Part shown: piece by piece, positions 1 through 6,130 of the stretch
How the letters are laid out: each line of letters opens with the position of its first letter
Position numbering within the stretch: position 1 is the stretch's first letter
Assembly (NCBI GenBank): GCA_005883445.1
Contig: VAZL01000297.1
Location: forward strand, 1 to 13,212
Source: Alphaproteobacteria bacterium
GTDB lineage: Bacteria; Pseudomonadota; Alphaproteobacteria; Rhizobiales; Xanthobacteraceae
Length of the DNA: 13,212 nucleotides
Direction: 5' to 3'
Made by a program: the position numbers and the translations under genes
The notes under the pieces: generated by a model
The model's database searches: none
Told to the model about the DNA's origin: nothing
The model's input: the letters and a program-made list of their open reading frames with translations, nothing else

Positions 1-68
1 CGGATCCAGTCCTCGAGGTCTCTGACCGAATCGCAGCCGACGCAAAGCTTGATGAGATGAAGGGTCAC
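1..68 (-). CDS. DUF1489 family protein, N-terminal fragment (gene runs off the left edge)
   Basis: A minus-strand frame opens with GTG at 68-66 and stays open to the window edge, giving 22 residues that begin MTLHLIKLCVGCDSV and continue RDLEDWI. This matches the conserved N-terminus I know from DUF1489 proteins of alphaproteobacteria (LHL-KLCVG-DS--DLE-WI). The function of the family is unknown. The frame upstream of the GTG is open but has no ATG nearby and its residues do not look like the family, so GTG is taken as the start. No clear Shine-Dalgarno sequence is visible. The gene lies 95 bases downstream of the membrane-protein gene ending at 164, on the same strand. Only the beginning can be seen, so the call rests on a short but characteristic stretch. 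Confidence 0.68.
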   Translation of the reverse strand, partial: MTLHLIKLCVGCDSVRDLEDWI

Positions 69-163
69 GATGGATGTTGCCGAACCAACTGTGACGAAAT
101 CATAGCGCGCGGGGCTTGCGTTGCCATGCGCGCTGTAAGCTTATCCTCAGAAGATGGGCGCGT

Positions 164-1123
164 TTACTGCGCGGGAGCGGCGGGCGTCGGCGTCGCGCGC
201 GCGGGGGCGGCGCTCGCGGGCGGGCGCGCCTGCGAATTCGTTTGCGCTGGCCGGCGCGGCGGCGTCGGTGTGGCGGCGTCGGCCGCGCCGGTCGTGTCTT
301 GGGGCGGCCGCTGCTCTTGGGGCGGCCGCTGCGCCGGCGGCGGTTCCGCGGTCATGATATTGACCGGCGGGATCGAGGTTGCCGACGGGAAGAAGAGGTT
401 ATTCGGCACCTTCGCCGCCGCGCTCGGCGCAGGCGACGGCGGCGTGCTCGCCAGCGCCCGGCCGCCGGCGGCCGGCCAGTTCGCCGCATAAGTCTTGATC
501 CGCGCGTCGAACGGGCGCCCCGCGAGATTGACTTTGATGCGGCTGGTGTCTCCCAGCCAGGCGAAGGCGCGGCACTGATCCGGCGCGCAGCCGTCGCGCA
601 CCGCCAGCACATGCGCCACGACGCCGAAGCGGTCGGCCTCGAGCGCACGGCGCAGGGCGAGCATGCCCGAGGCGGTCTCGCCGTGGCGTCCGAGCTCGCG
701 GGCGGAGGCCAAGAGCGAGAGTTGCGCGGCCACGTAGGATACCGCCGCGGCGGTTGCTTCGGGGCTCGCGAAAAGCGCCTTTTCGCACGCAGCCTCCACC
801 GTCTCGCCCGCGATCGCATCGAGGCAGCCCAACGCGGAACCCGGCATGAACGCGCGCGTCGCCAGCTCGAAGCCACGGGCATCGAGCGCGCGCTGCGTGG
901 CGGCAAGATCGCGGCGGGCGAAATGATCGCGCGCCCACCATCCGGCCAAGGCGAGGATCAGCACGAGGATCGCCACGGACACGCTCGCGCCCTCGCCGCG
1001 GCCGCGCACGAGGGCGAGCGCGCAAGCGAGCACGAGGACGGCCGCAATGGCGACAACCGCCCATACCGGGAGCGACACGATGCCGGTCAAATCGAGGGCC
1101 GTTTCGCCAGCGCGATCGAGCAT
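164..1123 (-). CDS. Two-helix membrane protein with Pro/Ala-rich tail, function unknown
   Basis: The 319-residue product has two hydrophobic helices close to the N-terminus (about residues 18-39 and 46-63) separated by a short Arg/Glu-rich turn. A soluble domain follows (about 65-225) with four cysteines in two pairs (CLDAI...EAACEK and DGCAPDQCRAF). The last 90 or so residues are low-complexity and rich in Pro, Ala and Gln. The helices suggest an inner-membrane anchor with the cysteine-containing domain on one side; if it is periplasmic the cysteines could form disulphides, which is inference. It resembles conserved hypothetical proteins of Bradyrhizobium-type genomes, and I cannot assign a function. 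The ATG at 1123 has GGAG nine bases upstream, but that motif is buried in a 12-bp hairpin abutting the start codon. An 18-bp tandem repeat lies in the tail. Codon and residue bias (GC-rich third positions, sensible helices) favours this strand over the Arg-rich antisense frames. Confidence 0.85.
   Translation of the reverse strand: MLDRAGETALDLTGIVSLPVWAVVAIAAVLVLACALALVRGRGEGASVSVAILVLILALAGWWARDHFARRDLAATQRALDARGFELATRAFMPGSALGCLDAIAGETVEAACEKALFASPEATAAAVSYVAAQLSLLASARELGRHGETASGMLALRRALEADRFGVVAHVLAVRDGCAPDQCRAFAWLGDTSRIKVNLAGRPFDARIKTYAANWPAAGGRALASTPPSPAPSAAAKVPNNLFFPSATSIPPVNIMTAEPPPAQRPPQEQRPPQDTTGAADAATPTPPRRPAQTNSQARPPASAAPARATPTPAAPAQ
297..332. repeat. Two perfect tandem copies of an 18-bp unit
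   Basis: The unit TCTTGGGGCGGCCGCTGC occurs at 297-314 and again at 315-332 without a mismatch. It lies in frame in the Pro-rich tail of the membrane-protein gene and encodes a repeated hexapeptide on the minus strand (EQRPPQ-type, seen as PPQEQRPPQ). Each copy contains a NotI-type GCGGCCGC palindrome. Such in-frame units typically vary in number between strains by slippage. Confidence 0.9.
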
Positions 1124-1153
1124 GAGCCACTACTCCGGGGAGGAGTATGGCTC
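1124..1153 (-). promoter_or_regulatory. Hairpin burying the Shine-Dalgarno sequence of the gene starting at 1123
   Basis: Read on the minus strand, GAGCCATACTCC (1153-1142) pairs with GGAGTAGTGGCTC (1136-1124). This makes 12 base pairs with a single bulged G and a 5-base TCCCC loop. The right arm contains the only good Shine-Dalgarno motif (GGAG, 1136-1133) and ends directly before the ATG at 1123-1121. The left arm supplies the complementary ACTCC, which mimics an anti-Shine-Dalgarno. The structure could limit translation until melted or bound, as in RNA thermometers or protein-controlled leaders; that role is inferred. A DNA operator is an alternative. Confidence 0.5.
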
Positions 1154-1212
1154 AATGGGGGCGGCGCTGGCCACCCCCGCCGGGCCTTTGCGCACGCGCG
1201 AGCGCTTGCGCA

Positions 1213-1250
1213 CAAGCCGGCTCCGATTTTGCTGAATGCGTTCCGGCTTG
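1213..1250 (-). terminator. Possible stem-loop after the 65-aa gene, no T tract
   Basis: CAAGCCGG (1213-1220) and CCGGCTTG (1243-1250) are perfect 8-bp inverted repeats with a 22-base loop. They begin 16 bases past the stop codon of the minus-strand gene ending at 1267. No run of T follows on that strand, so an intrinsic terminator is only a weak reading. It may simply be mRNA 3' structure. Confidence 0.2.
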
Positions 1251-1266
1251 GAACGGTGGAGCTAAT

Positions 1267-1464
1267 TCAGCGGGAAAATTCGAGCTGGCTTTCCCTGGCC
1301 ACGCGCTCGAACGCCTCATTCGCATTTTTGATGCGATATTGGTAATCGGCGCCGTCGGAGGGCAGCAGCTTCACCACCTCATAGGTGCTGTTGGCGACCA
1401 TGTGACCAATCGGACGCGACGTGAAGTAGACAGTCTGGCCGATCTGAAACCTGTGTTCTTGCAA
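1267..1464 (-). CDS. Conserved small protein (65 aa), TTG start, function unknown
   Basis: The product starts (M)QEHRFQIGQTVYF and ends SQLEFSR, 65 residues with no signal peptide or membrane segment. The FQIGQ-VYF start and the Y-I-N-EAFERVARE end resemble small conserved proteins of Rhizobiales whose fold is probably a small SH3-like beta barrel; that fold is a guess from the short alternating strands. The start is placed at TTG 1464-1462 because a good AGGAG lies seven bases upstream, and because the 27 residues of open frame further upstream look unrelated. No neighbour shares its transcript clearly: the next minus-strand gene starts 144 bases downstream behind a hairpin. I do not recognise a function. 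Confidence 0.72.
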   Translation of the reverse strand: MQEHRFQIGQTVYFTSRPIGHMVANSTYEVVKLLPSDGADYQYRIKNANEAFERVARESQLEFSR

Positions 1465-1880
1465 CGCGGTTCTCCTACACTCGAACGATACGGATTGGCT
1501 CGTTTTGAGCGGTGTTCCCCCGATAGCGGCGGAATATAGCAGCAAATCTACAAATTGCCTCGAAAATTCCGTTTTTCGTTCGGCATCGATTTCCGTCGGG
1601 TCTGTAGACGAATAGTAAGTCTAGCCAATAGTTTAGACGCAATCATTCAATCGAATTCACCGCATGTCCGGGTCCCCGTCATAGCGGGCATGCTGCCGCG
1701 GGCGGTCGAAAGTGCAAACGCCGGGCGGGTGGCGAACGCTGCGCCGACGCGATTCGGTTGAGCGCCGAAGGTCCAAAATCCGAGCCTCGCTCGCGGTCTC
1801 TCGCGCGAGCGTCCGAAACACAATGGCGCCGCGTTCATGGCCTACCGGGCTCGCAGCAAGGGGCAGCACGGGGGGACTCC
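1465..1880. other. Divergent intergenic region, 416 bases without a convincing gene
   Basis: This gap separates the minus-strand 65-aa gene from the plus-strand 59-aa gene and should hold both promoters. The part from about 1540 to 1665 is clearly richer in A and T than the rest of the window. It contains a perfect palindrome GTCTGTAGAC (1600-1609) followed by GTCTA...TAGAC with a ten-base gap (1619-1638), a possible operator cluster. Around 1664-1695 short inverted repeats (GCATG/CATGC enclosing CCCG/CGGG) look like a degraded palindromic repeat of the kind scattered through Rhizobiales genomes. A TATATT on the minus strand near 1535-1540 could be a -10 box, but I see no matching -35. Short open frames here have no ribosome binding site or family resemblance. 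Confidence 0.5.
1472..1476 (-). promoter_or_regulatory. Ribosome binding site fixing the TTG start
   Basis: AGGAG on the minus strand lies seven bases before TTG 1464-1462. No comparable motif precedes the in-frame ATG further upstream at 1545, so the site decides for the shorter protein. Confidence 0.65.
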
Positions 1881-2060
1881 ATGCGGTTGATCGTCGGCAT
1901 CATCATCGGCTGCGCGCTGACCGTTGGCGGCGCCTATATCGCCGACACCGTCTCGGCCGCCGGGGCCAAGCCAGTCATGGTGAACTGGGATGTGGTGGCC
2001 AAAAACCTGGACAGCGTCACCACCCTCGCGCGCGCGGGCTGGAAGCGAATTGCCGGGTGA
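1881..2060 (+). CDS. Small single-helix membrane or exported protein (59 aa), unknown function
   Basis: The start ATG at 1881 follows a purine-rich GGGGGGAC segment. The product begins MRLIVGIIIGCALTVGGAYIAD, a single hydrophobic helix (about residues 3-20) that could be a membrane anchor or an uncleaved signal sequence. A short hydrophilic part with VMVNWDVVAKNLDSV follows. Small proteins of this pattern, with a helix followed by VNWDVVA, are recurrent conserved hypotheticals in Bradyrhizobium-like genomes as far as I recall; no function is known to me. The frame stays open upstream, but those residues are low-complexity and unlike a protein. The gene is convergent with the broken permease, 105 bases away. 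Confidence 0.7.
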   Translation: MRLIVGIIIGCALTVGGAYIADTVSAAGAKPVMVNWDVVAKNLDSVTTLARAGWKRIAG

Positions 2061-2066
2061 TTGATC

Positions 2067-2090
2067 GGCGCGCGCACTCCTTATCGCGCC
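2067..2090 (+). terminator. Possible stem-loop after the 59-aa gene
   Basis: GGCGCG (2067-2072) and CGCGCC (2085-2090) are 6-bp inverted repeats with a 12-base loop, starting six bases after the TGA at 2058-2060. The position between convergent genes suits a terminator, but no T run follows. Confidence 0.22.
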
Positions 2091-2165
2091 CACCGACGAC
2101 TTTCATGGGATGAAAAGAGCGGCGCGCAGCCGCCCTCATCTGCGATTGCCTATCGCCGAGAACGC

Positions 2166-3049
2166 TCAGGCCCGCACTTCCTGGCGCTGGAAGACGACAT
2201 ATGCGGCGACGAAGAGCAGGATCGCGCCCGCCACCAGCCCGACGATCTGCGGCCACACGATCAGCACGCTTTGCAGGAGCGGTATCGGCGCATCCGGGAT
2301 GGCGCCGCGCTCGATCAGGGCGAGGCCCAGTGCCGCGAGCATGGACTGCTGCGTCGAGCGCACGGACGGATCGAGCACGACCGCAACGATCTCGTTGAAC
2401 AACACGGTCGGAGAAAGCCGCGCGAACGCCTGCCGCGTGTCGAGCACGCCCAAGACATCCCCTGCGGTGGTGACCGCGTCGGCCAGCGCCGGCGAGAACA
2501 GCGGCCAGGGAATGGTCAGAAACAACCACAAGCCGAGCGCGACCAGCGCCGCCGTCGCCGCCGCGCGGAACACGACCGAGCACAGCAGCGCGAGCGCGAA
2601 CCAGAAGCCGGCATAGACCATGGTGACCACGAGCAAGACCAGCGCGCGCGCCATCTCTTCGGCGTTCGGGGGAACCCCAAGCCCGAGCAACCCGAGGCCG
2701 ATGACCAGCAGCCACAACACGATCAGGCTGACCGACAGGGTGAACAGCCCGGCGGCGAATTTTCCGAACAGCAGGGCGTCGCGATAGATCGGCTGCGCGA
2801 GGATGCGCGAGAGGGTGCGGCGGTTGTGCTCGCCATTGACCGAGTCGAAGCCGAGCCCGATCGCGAGAACAGGAACGGATCTTCGGCCGTGATCTCCTTG
2901 ATTTGATCGACGGCGCCGCGGACCACGGCGATCGCGGTGGCCACCACCAGAACGACGAGCACCACCACGAGGATGCTGGTGAAGTGATCTGCGATCTCCT
3001 TCAGCGTCACGACCCCGAAACCGTGCAAGGCCGAACCTTCACGTCGCAT
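2166..3049 (-). pseudogene. ABC-2 type transporter permease, frame broken by an internal deletion
   Basis: The gene starts at ATG 3049-3047, inside the end of the ATPase gene (11-base overlap), with GGGAG six bases upstream. The first frame encodes a cytoplasmic start, one long helix (SILVVVLVVLVVATAIAVV) and the stretch EITAEDPFLF. It then turns to nonsense (SRSGSASTRS) and stops at 2723. From about 2864 the neighbouring frame continues the family sequence: IGLGFDSVNGEHNRRTLSRI, LAQPIYRDALLFGKF, then four or five helices ending AYVVFQRQEVRA at TGA 2168-2166. In homologues I know, about 25-35 residues (an LFT...PSF...FLGPL segment and part of a helix) separate these two blocks. So a 3n+1-base deletion near 2862-2867 is the simplest explanation; a sequencing or assembly error is the alternative. 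Intact, it would be the membrane channel for the adjacent ATPase. Confidence 0.7.
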
Positions 3050-3986
3050 GCAGCTCTCCCTCGTGGGTCTGGAAGTAGCGGGAGTAAATCGCCTCGAGGC
3101 TCGGCTCCTCGACCGACAGACGCAACAGGCGCCCGCCGGCTGCCACCACCGCGGCCGCGGCTTCCGGCCGCACGTCGCCGGTGGCCAGCAATCGGAGGCG
3201 ATTGGCGCCCGCCGGTTCGACCTGTTGCACCCCGGGGATCGCCGCGATGCGTTCGGCAAGGCCCTGCCCTTCGGCTTCCACCTCGACGCGGAAGCCGCCG
3301 CCGAGCACCTCGCGGCCGAGCTCCGACACCGTGCCGATGAGCGCGATCTTGCCTTGATTGAACAGCGCCACGCGATCGCAAACGCTTTGCACCCGTTCGA
3401 GCAGGTGCGAGGATAACAGCACGCTCACACCACGCTTTTTGAGGTCGCGGATGATCTCGAGCAACTCGACGGTGGCCTGCGGGTCGAGACCCGACGTCGG
3501 TTCGTCGAGGATCGCGATCTGCGCCTCCTTCATCAGGATTTCGGCGACGCCGAGTCGCTGGCGCATGCCGCGTGAAAAGGTGCTGACACGGTTGTCGGCG
3601 ACGTCGGCGAGCCCGACGTGGCCGAGCGAAGCGCTGATCCGCTGCTCGCGCTCGGCGCGCTCCAACCCCATCAGCCGCGCGGTGTAGCGCAGGTTGTCGG
3701 CGGCGCTGAGCCCATCGTAGAAGCCGATCTGGTCGGGCAGGTAACCGACCTGACGCTTGACCGCCAGCGGCTCGCGGGCGGGATCGTGGCCGAGCACGCG
3801 CGCCTGCCCGTCCGAGATGTCGCTCAGGCCGAGCAGCATCAGGATGGTGGTGGTCTTGCCGGCGCCGTTCGGACCGAGCAGTCCGAAAATCTCCCCGCGC
3901 GCCACGGAAAACGAAATGCCGTTGACGACGGCCACTCCGCCGTAGCGCTTGGTGAGGTTTTTCGCCTCGATGACGGTGGCGTTCAT
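3039..3986 (-). CDS. ABC transporter ATP-binding protein (drug/Na+/polysaccharide-export type)
   Basis: This is a 315-residue ATPase of the NatA/CcmA-like class that powers ABC-2 permeases. Visible motifs are Walker A GPNGAGKTT (38-46), Q-loop region around Q86, signature FSRGMRQR (137-144, an accepted variant of LSGGQ in this class), Walker B with catalytic glutamate AILDEPTSGLD (158-168) and the H-loop histidine 194 (LLSSHLLERV). After the nucleotide-binding domain (about 1-225) comes a regulatory C-terminal domain of some 85 residues, usual for this class. The start ATG at 3986 overlaps the stop of the NEW3 gene as ATGA, so the two are probably translationally coupled. The permease begins within its last codons. 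All catalytic residues are present, so this subunit appears intact even though its partner is broken. The substrate is not predictable from the sequence. Confidence 0.93.
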   Translation of the reverse strand: MNATVIEAKNLTKRYGGVAVVNGISFSVARGEIFGLLGPNGAGKTTTILMLLGLSDISDGQARVLGHDPAREPLAVKRQVGYLPDQIGFYDGLSAADNLRYTARLMGLERAEREQRISASLGHVGLADVADNRVSTFSRGMRQRLGVAEILMKEAQIAILDEPTSGLDPQATVELLEIIRDLKKRGVSVLLSSHLLERVQSVCDRVALFNQGKIALIGTVSELGREVLGGGFRVEVEAEGQGLAERIAAIPGVQQVEPAGANRLRLLATGDVRPEAAAAVVAAGGRLLRLSVEEPSLEAIYSRYFQTHEGELHAT

Positions 3987-5101
3987 CGCCGTCCGAACCA
4001 CACCACGGCGCCGATCATGACCAGCAGCGCCCCGCCGATGAGCGCGATCCCCACGATGCCCCAAATGGTGGAGGTCGTGACCGCGACGCGGAACGACTGG
4101 GACGCGGATTCACCGCGCGCGGCGGCCCGCACCGTGGTGACGTAATCGCCAGCGACGGCCTTGGCGGCGGGCGTGACCATCGCCTGCACCTCCTTGTTCT
4201 CGTTGGGGGCGATGCGGTCGACGGTCTTCGGCTCGAAATTGACTTTCCAGCCCGTGGGAACCGAGCCCGACAGCTCGATCTGCTCCGCCGGCGCGGCGCT
4301 CAGCACCCCCTCGCGGCCGGCAATGTCGATCTTCGGCTGGCCGGTGATGTCGAGCACGAGTTCGGACGCGGCGGTGGCGTCGTCGGCCGATACTTTCGCC
4401 GTGACCTTGTATTTGCCGGCCGCGACCGTGTTCGGGGGCCGCACCTTCAGCTTCACGTCCTTCGACTGGCCGGGATCGAGCGGAAGCGCGTTGAGCTCCT
4501 GGCTGCCGTATTGCTCGGTATAGGTGGCGTCAAAGTTCTGCGGCGCCTGCGCCGACAAGCTCGCCACCACTTTCTTTGGGCTGTCGTTCTTGATGGTGAG
4601 CTGGGACTCGAAGCGCGACTTGGACGTGCCGCGCAGCTCGGGAAGCTGCGGATTGAGCGTGAGCTTGGCAGGCAGATCGGTCGCGAGCTTCACCTCGATG
4701 GGAAGCGTTGCGTTGCTGGTCGCGCCGCGCGCGCTCACCGTCAGATTGGTGGTGCCGACGGGAGCGTCCTTGGGCACGTCGAGACGCAGCTCGAGCGGCA
4801 CGTTGGCATTGGTCGCCGCCAGCGCCGCCGCCACCGGCTGCCCGCCGCCGATCAAGTTCGCCGTCCATCCCGATGGAACCCCGTTGACGGAGAGCGTCAG
4901 CCGCTCGGGCGGAAGGCCGTAGTTCTGCAGTTTGAGATTGATCGAGGACGTGCTCCCGGGCCGCAGGGTGACCGCGGGATAATCGGTCAGGAGGAAAATC
5001 CCTTTGACGTCGCTCTTGGCTTCTTCCGCCATTGCTGCAGTGCACAAGGCGGCGACGACCGAAAGCACAGCCGAAAATAGAGCGATAACACGATATCGCA
5101 T
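3983..5101 (-). CDS. Secreted NEW3-domain protein with C-terminal membrane anchor
   Basis: The 372-residue product has a Sec signal peptide (about 1-25, ending AAMA before EEA). About three immunoglobulin-like beta domains of the NPCBM-associated NEW3 type follow (roughly 35-140, 145-250 and 255-342). Typical phrases are TLRPGSTSSINLKLQNYGLPPERL, SGWTANL, VPKDAPVGTTNLTV, LDPGQSKDVKLKV and VAAGKYKVTAKV. A C-terminal helix (346-368) ends in FGRR, so the domains face the periplasm and the protein is anchored by its end. GGAG lies eight bases before the ATG. It is the first gene of a three-gene operon with an ABC ATPase and an ABC-2 permease. This NEW3-ABC arrangement recurs in bacteria and archaea, where the NEW3 protein is presumed to act as an extracytoplasmic binding or assembly partner. 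NEW3 domains are often linked to carbohydrate-active proteins, so a glycan substrate is possible but unproven. Confidence 0.88.
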   Translation of the reverse strand: MRYRVIALFSAVLSVVAALCTAAMAEEAKSDVKGIFLLTDYPAVTLRPGSTSSINLKLQNYGLPPERLTLSVNGVPSGWTANLIGGGQPVAAALAATNANVPLELRLDVPKDAPVGTTNLTVSARGATSNATLPIEVKLATDLPAKLTLNPQLPELRGTSKSRFESQLTIKNDSPKKVVASLSAQAPQNFDATYTEQYGSQELNALPLDPGQSKDVKLKVRPPNTVAAGKYKVTAKVSADDATAASELVLDITGQPKIDIAGREGVLSAAPAEQIELSGSVPTGWKVNFEPKTVDRIAPNENKEVQAMVTPAAKAVAGDYVTTVRAAARGESASQSFRVAVTTSTIWGIVGIALIGGALLVMIGAVVWFGRR

Positions 5102-5276
5102 GATGACAGCTCCAGGCGATAAAGCAGGAAAGTCCCGCTGTTAGGTGGCCCCCTCCCTGCGGCGCGGAAAAGGCGCTACGGGATGGGCGTGGTTTTCTTT
5201 CGTCCCCGGGCCGGAATCAATACACTTCCTCGGGATTTTTTAGGCGCAGTGTCGCAGGCGGTTAGGACACGGCCGC

Positions 5277-5951
5277 TCATACGCGAAGAACCGTCGGCCA
5301 GTCCACCTCGTCTTCCTGCAGCACCCAGGGTTCCTTGAGCGCGGCGGTGCGCCATTCGCCCAAAGCCGGCAGCGCCATGACCGCGTCCATATAGGCGCGG
5401 GCCACAGCGCCGACCTCGACGGCATAGGTGTGGAAGCGCGAGACCACCGGGGCATACATGGCATCGGCGGCGCCGAAGCCGCCGAATAAAAAGGCGCCGC
5501 CCGCGCCGTAGCGCTTGCGGCACTCCGTCCACATGGCCTCGATGCGCCGCACGTTCGATTCTACCTCCGCGGTGAGCTGGCGCGGCATCACCGGCCGCCA
5601 CATGTTCATGGGCAAATGGCGGCGCAGCGGAACGAAGCCCGCATGCATCTCGGCCGCGATCGCGCGAGCGAGCGCGCGCGGCGCCGGATCGGCCGGCCAG
5701 AGGCGGGCGTCGGGATGCTTCTCGGCGAGGTATTCGAGGATCGCCAGCGACTCCCAGACCTGCGCGTCGCCGTCGACAAGCGCCGGCACCTTGCCGGTGC
5801 CCGAAATCTTGGTCACCCGCGCTTTGAAATCCTGGGCATTGAGCGAGATCACCTCTTCGTCGAAAGCAATGCCCGCGACCTTCATGGCAATCCATGGGCG
5901 CAGCGACCACGAAGAATAATTCTTGTTGCCGATGATGAGTTTGGGTCTCAT
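5277..5951 (-). CDS. Glutathione S-transferase family protein
   Basis: The 224-residue protein has the two-domain cytosolic GST layout. The thioredoxin-like N-terminal domain (about 1-80) carries the candidate catalytic serine in NYSSWSLRPW (residues 11-20), the cis-proline in GKVPALVD (P56) and the glutathione-binding Glu-Ser pair in WESLAILEYL (E67, S68). An all-helical C-terminal domain follows (about 90-224). GSTs conjugate glutathione to electrophiles or act as isomerases or peroxidases; the NYSSWSLRPW start marks a bacterial subgroup without an assigned substrate. The start ATG at 5951 is fixed by homology of the first strand (PKLIIGNKNYS); GGGGA just upstream is very close to the ATG. 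The gene is last in a minus-strand run, 179 bases behind the YdcF gene, so it may have its own promoter. Confidence 0.92.
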   Translation of the reverse strand: MRPKLIIGNKNYSSWSLRPWIAMKVAGIAFDEEVISLNAQDFKARVTKISGTGKVPALVDGDAQVWESLAILEYLAEKHPDARLWPADPAPRALARAIAAEMHAGFVPLRRHLPMNMWRPVMPRQLTAEVESNVRRIEAMWTECRKRYGAGGAFLFGGFGAADAMYAPVVSRFHTYAVEVGAVARAYMDAVMALPALGEWRTAALKEPWVLQEDEVDWPTVLRV

Positions 5952-6074
5952 TCCCCTGCGCCGTGATGGCTCGCGCCCAGCGGCCGGCCGCCTCGACCCG
6001 CGCGGTGGACGTGAACGATGATGCTTGGCGGCATCGCTTGCTTGCGCCGGCGATGGTGGGCGCAGCGCAGCGGC

Positions 6075-6112
6075 GCGGTCAAGCCCCGGCCTCTCCGGCG
6101 AGACCGCTTTTT
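6075..6112 (+). other. Stem-loop followed by T5 on the plus strand, in the YdcF-GST gap
   Basis: GCGGTC (6075-6080) and GACCGC (6102-6107) form a 6-bp stem around a CCGG-rich interior, followed by TTTTT at 6108-6112 on the plus strand. This is the shape of an intrinsic terminator, but both flanking genes read the other way and no plus-strand gene leads into it. It begins 18 bases past the YdcF stop. It could block antisense transcription or be chance. Confidence 0.25.
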
Positions 6113-6130
6113 CAATCGCGCTCGCGCGTT

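Noticed and set aside
116..1345. Long plus-strand open frame antisense to the two-helix membrane protein
   Set aside because: It is dominated by Arg, Ala, Gly and His as expected from an antisense frame in GC-rich DNA, has no ribosome binding site or recognisable motif, and opposes a protein with sensible helices and conserved cysteine pairs.
1555..1761. 68-residue plus-strand frame in the divergent gap
   Set aside because: No ribosome binding site, no family resemblance, and it crosses the palindromic repeats and probable promoter region.
3049..3259. Upstream extension of the permease frame into the ATPase gene
   Set aside because: The extra 70 residues are Arg/Cys/Pro-rich antisense-like sequence in a shifted frame of the ATPase; the ATG at 3049 has GGGAG at good spacing.
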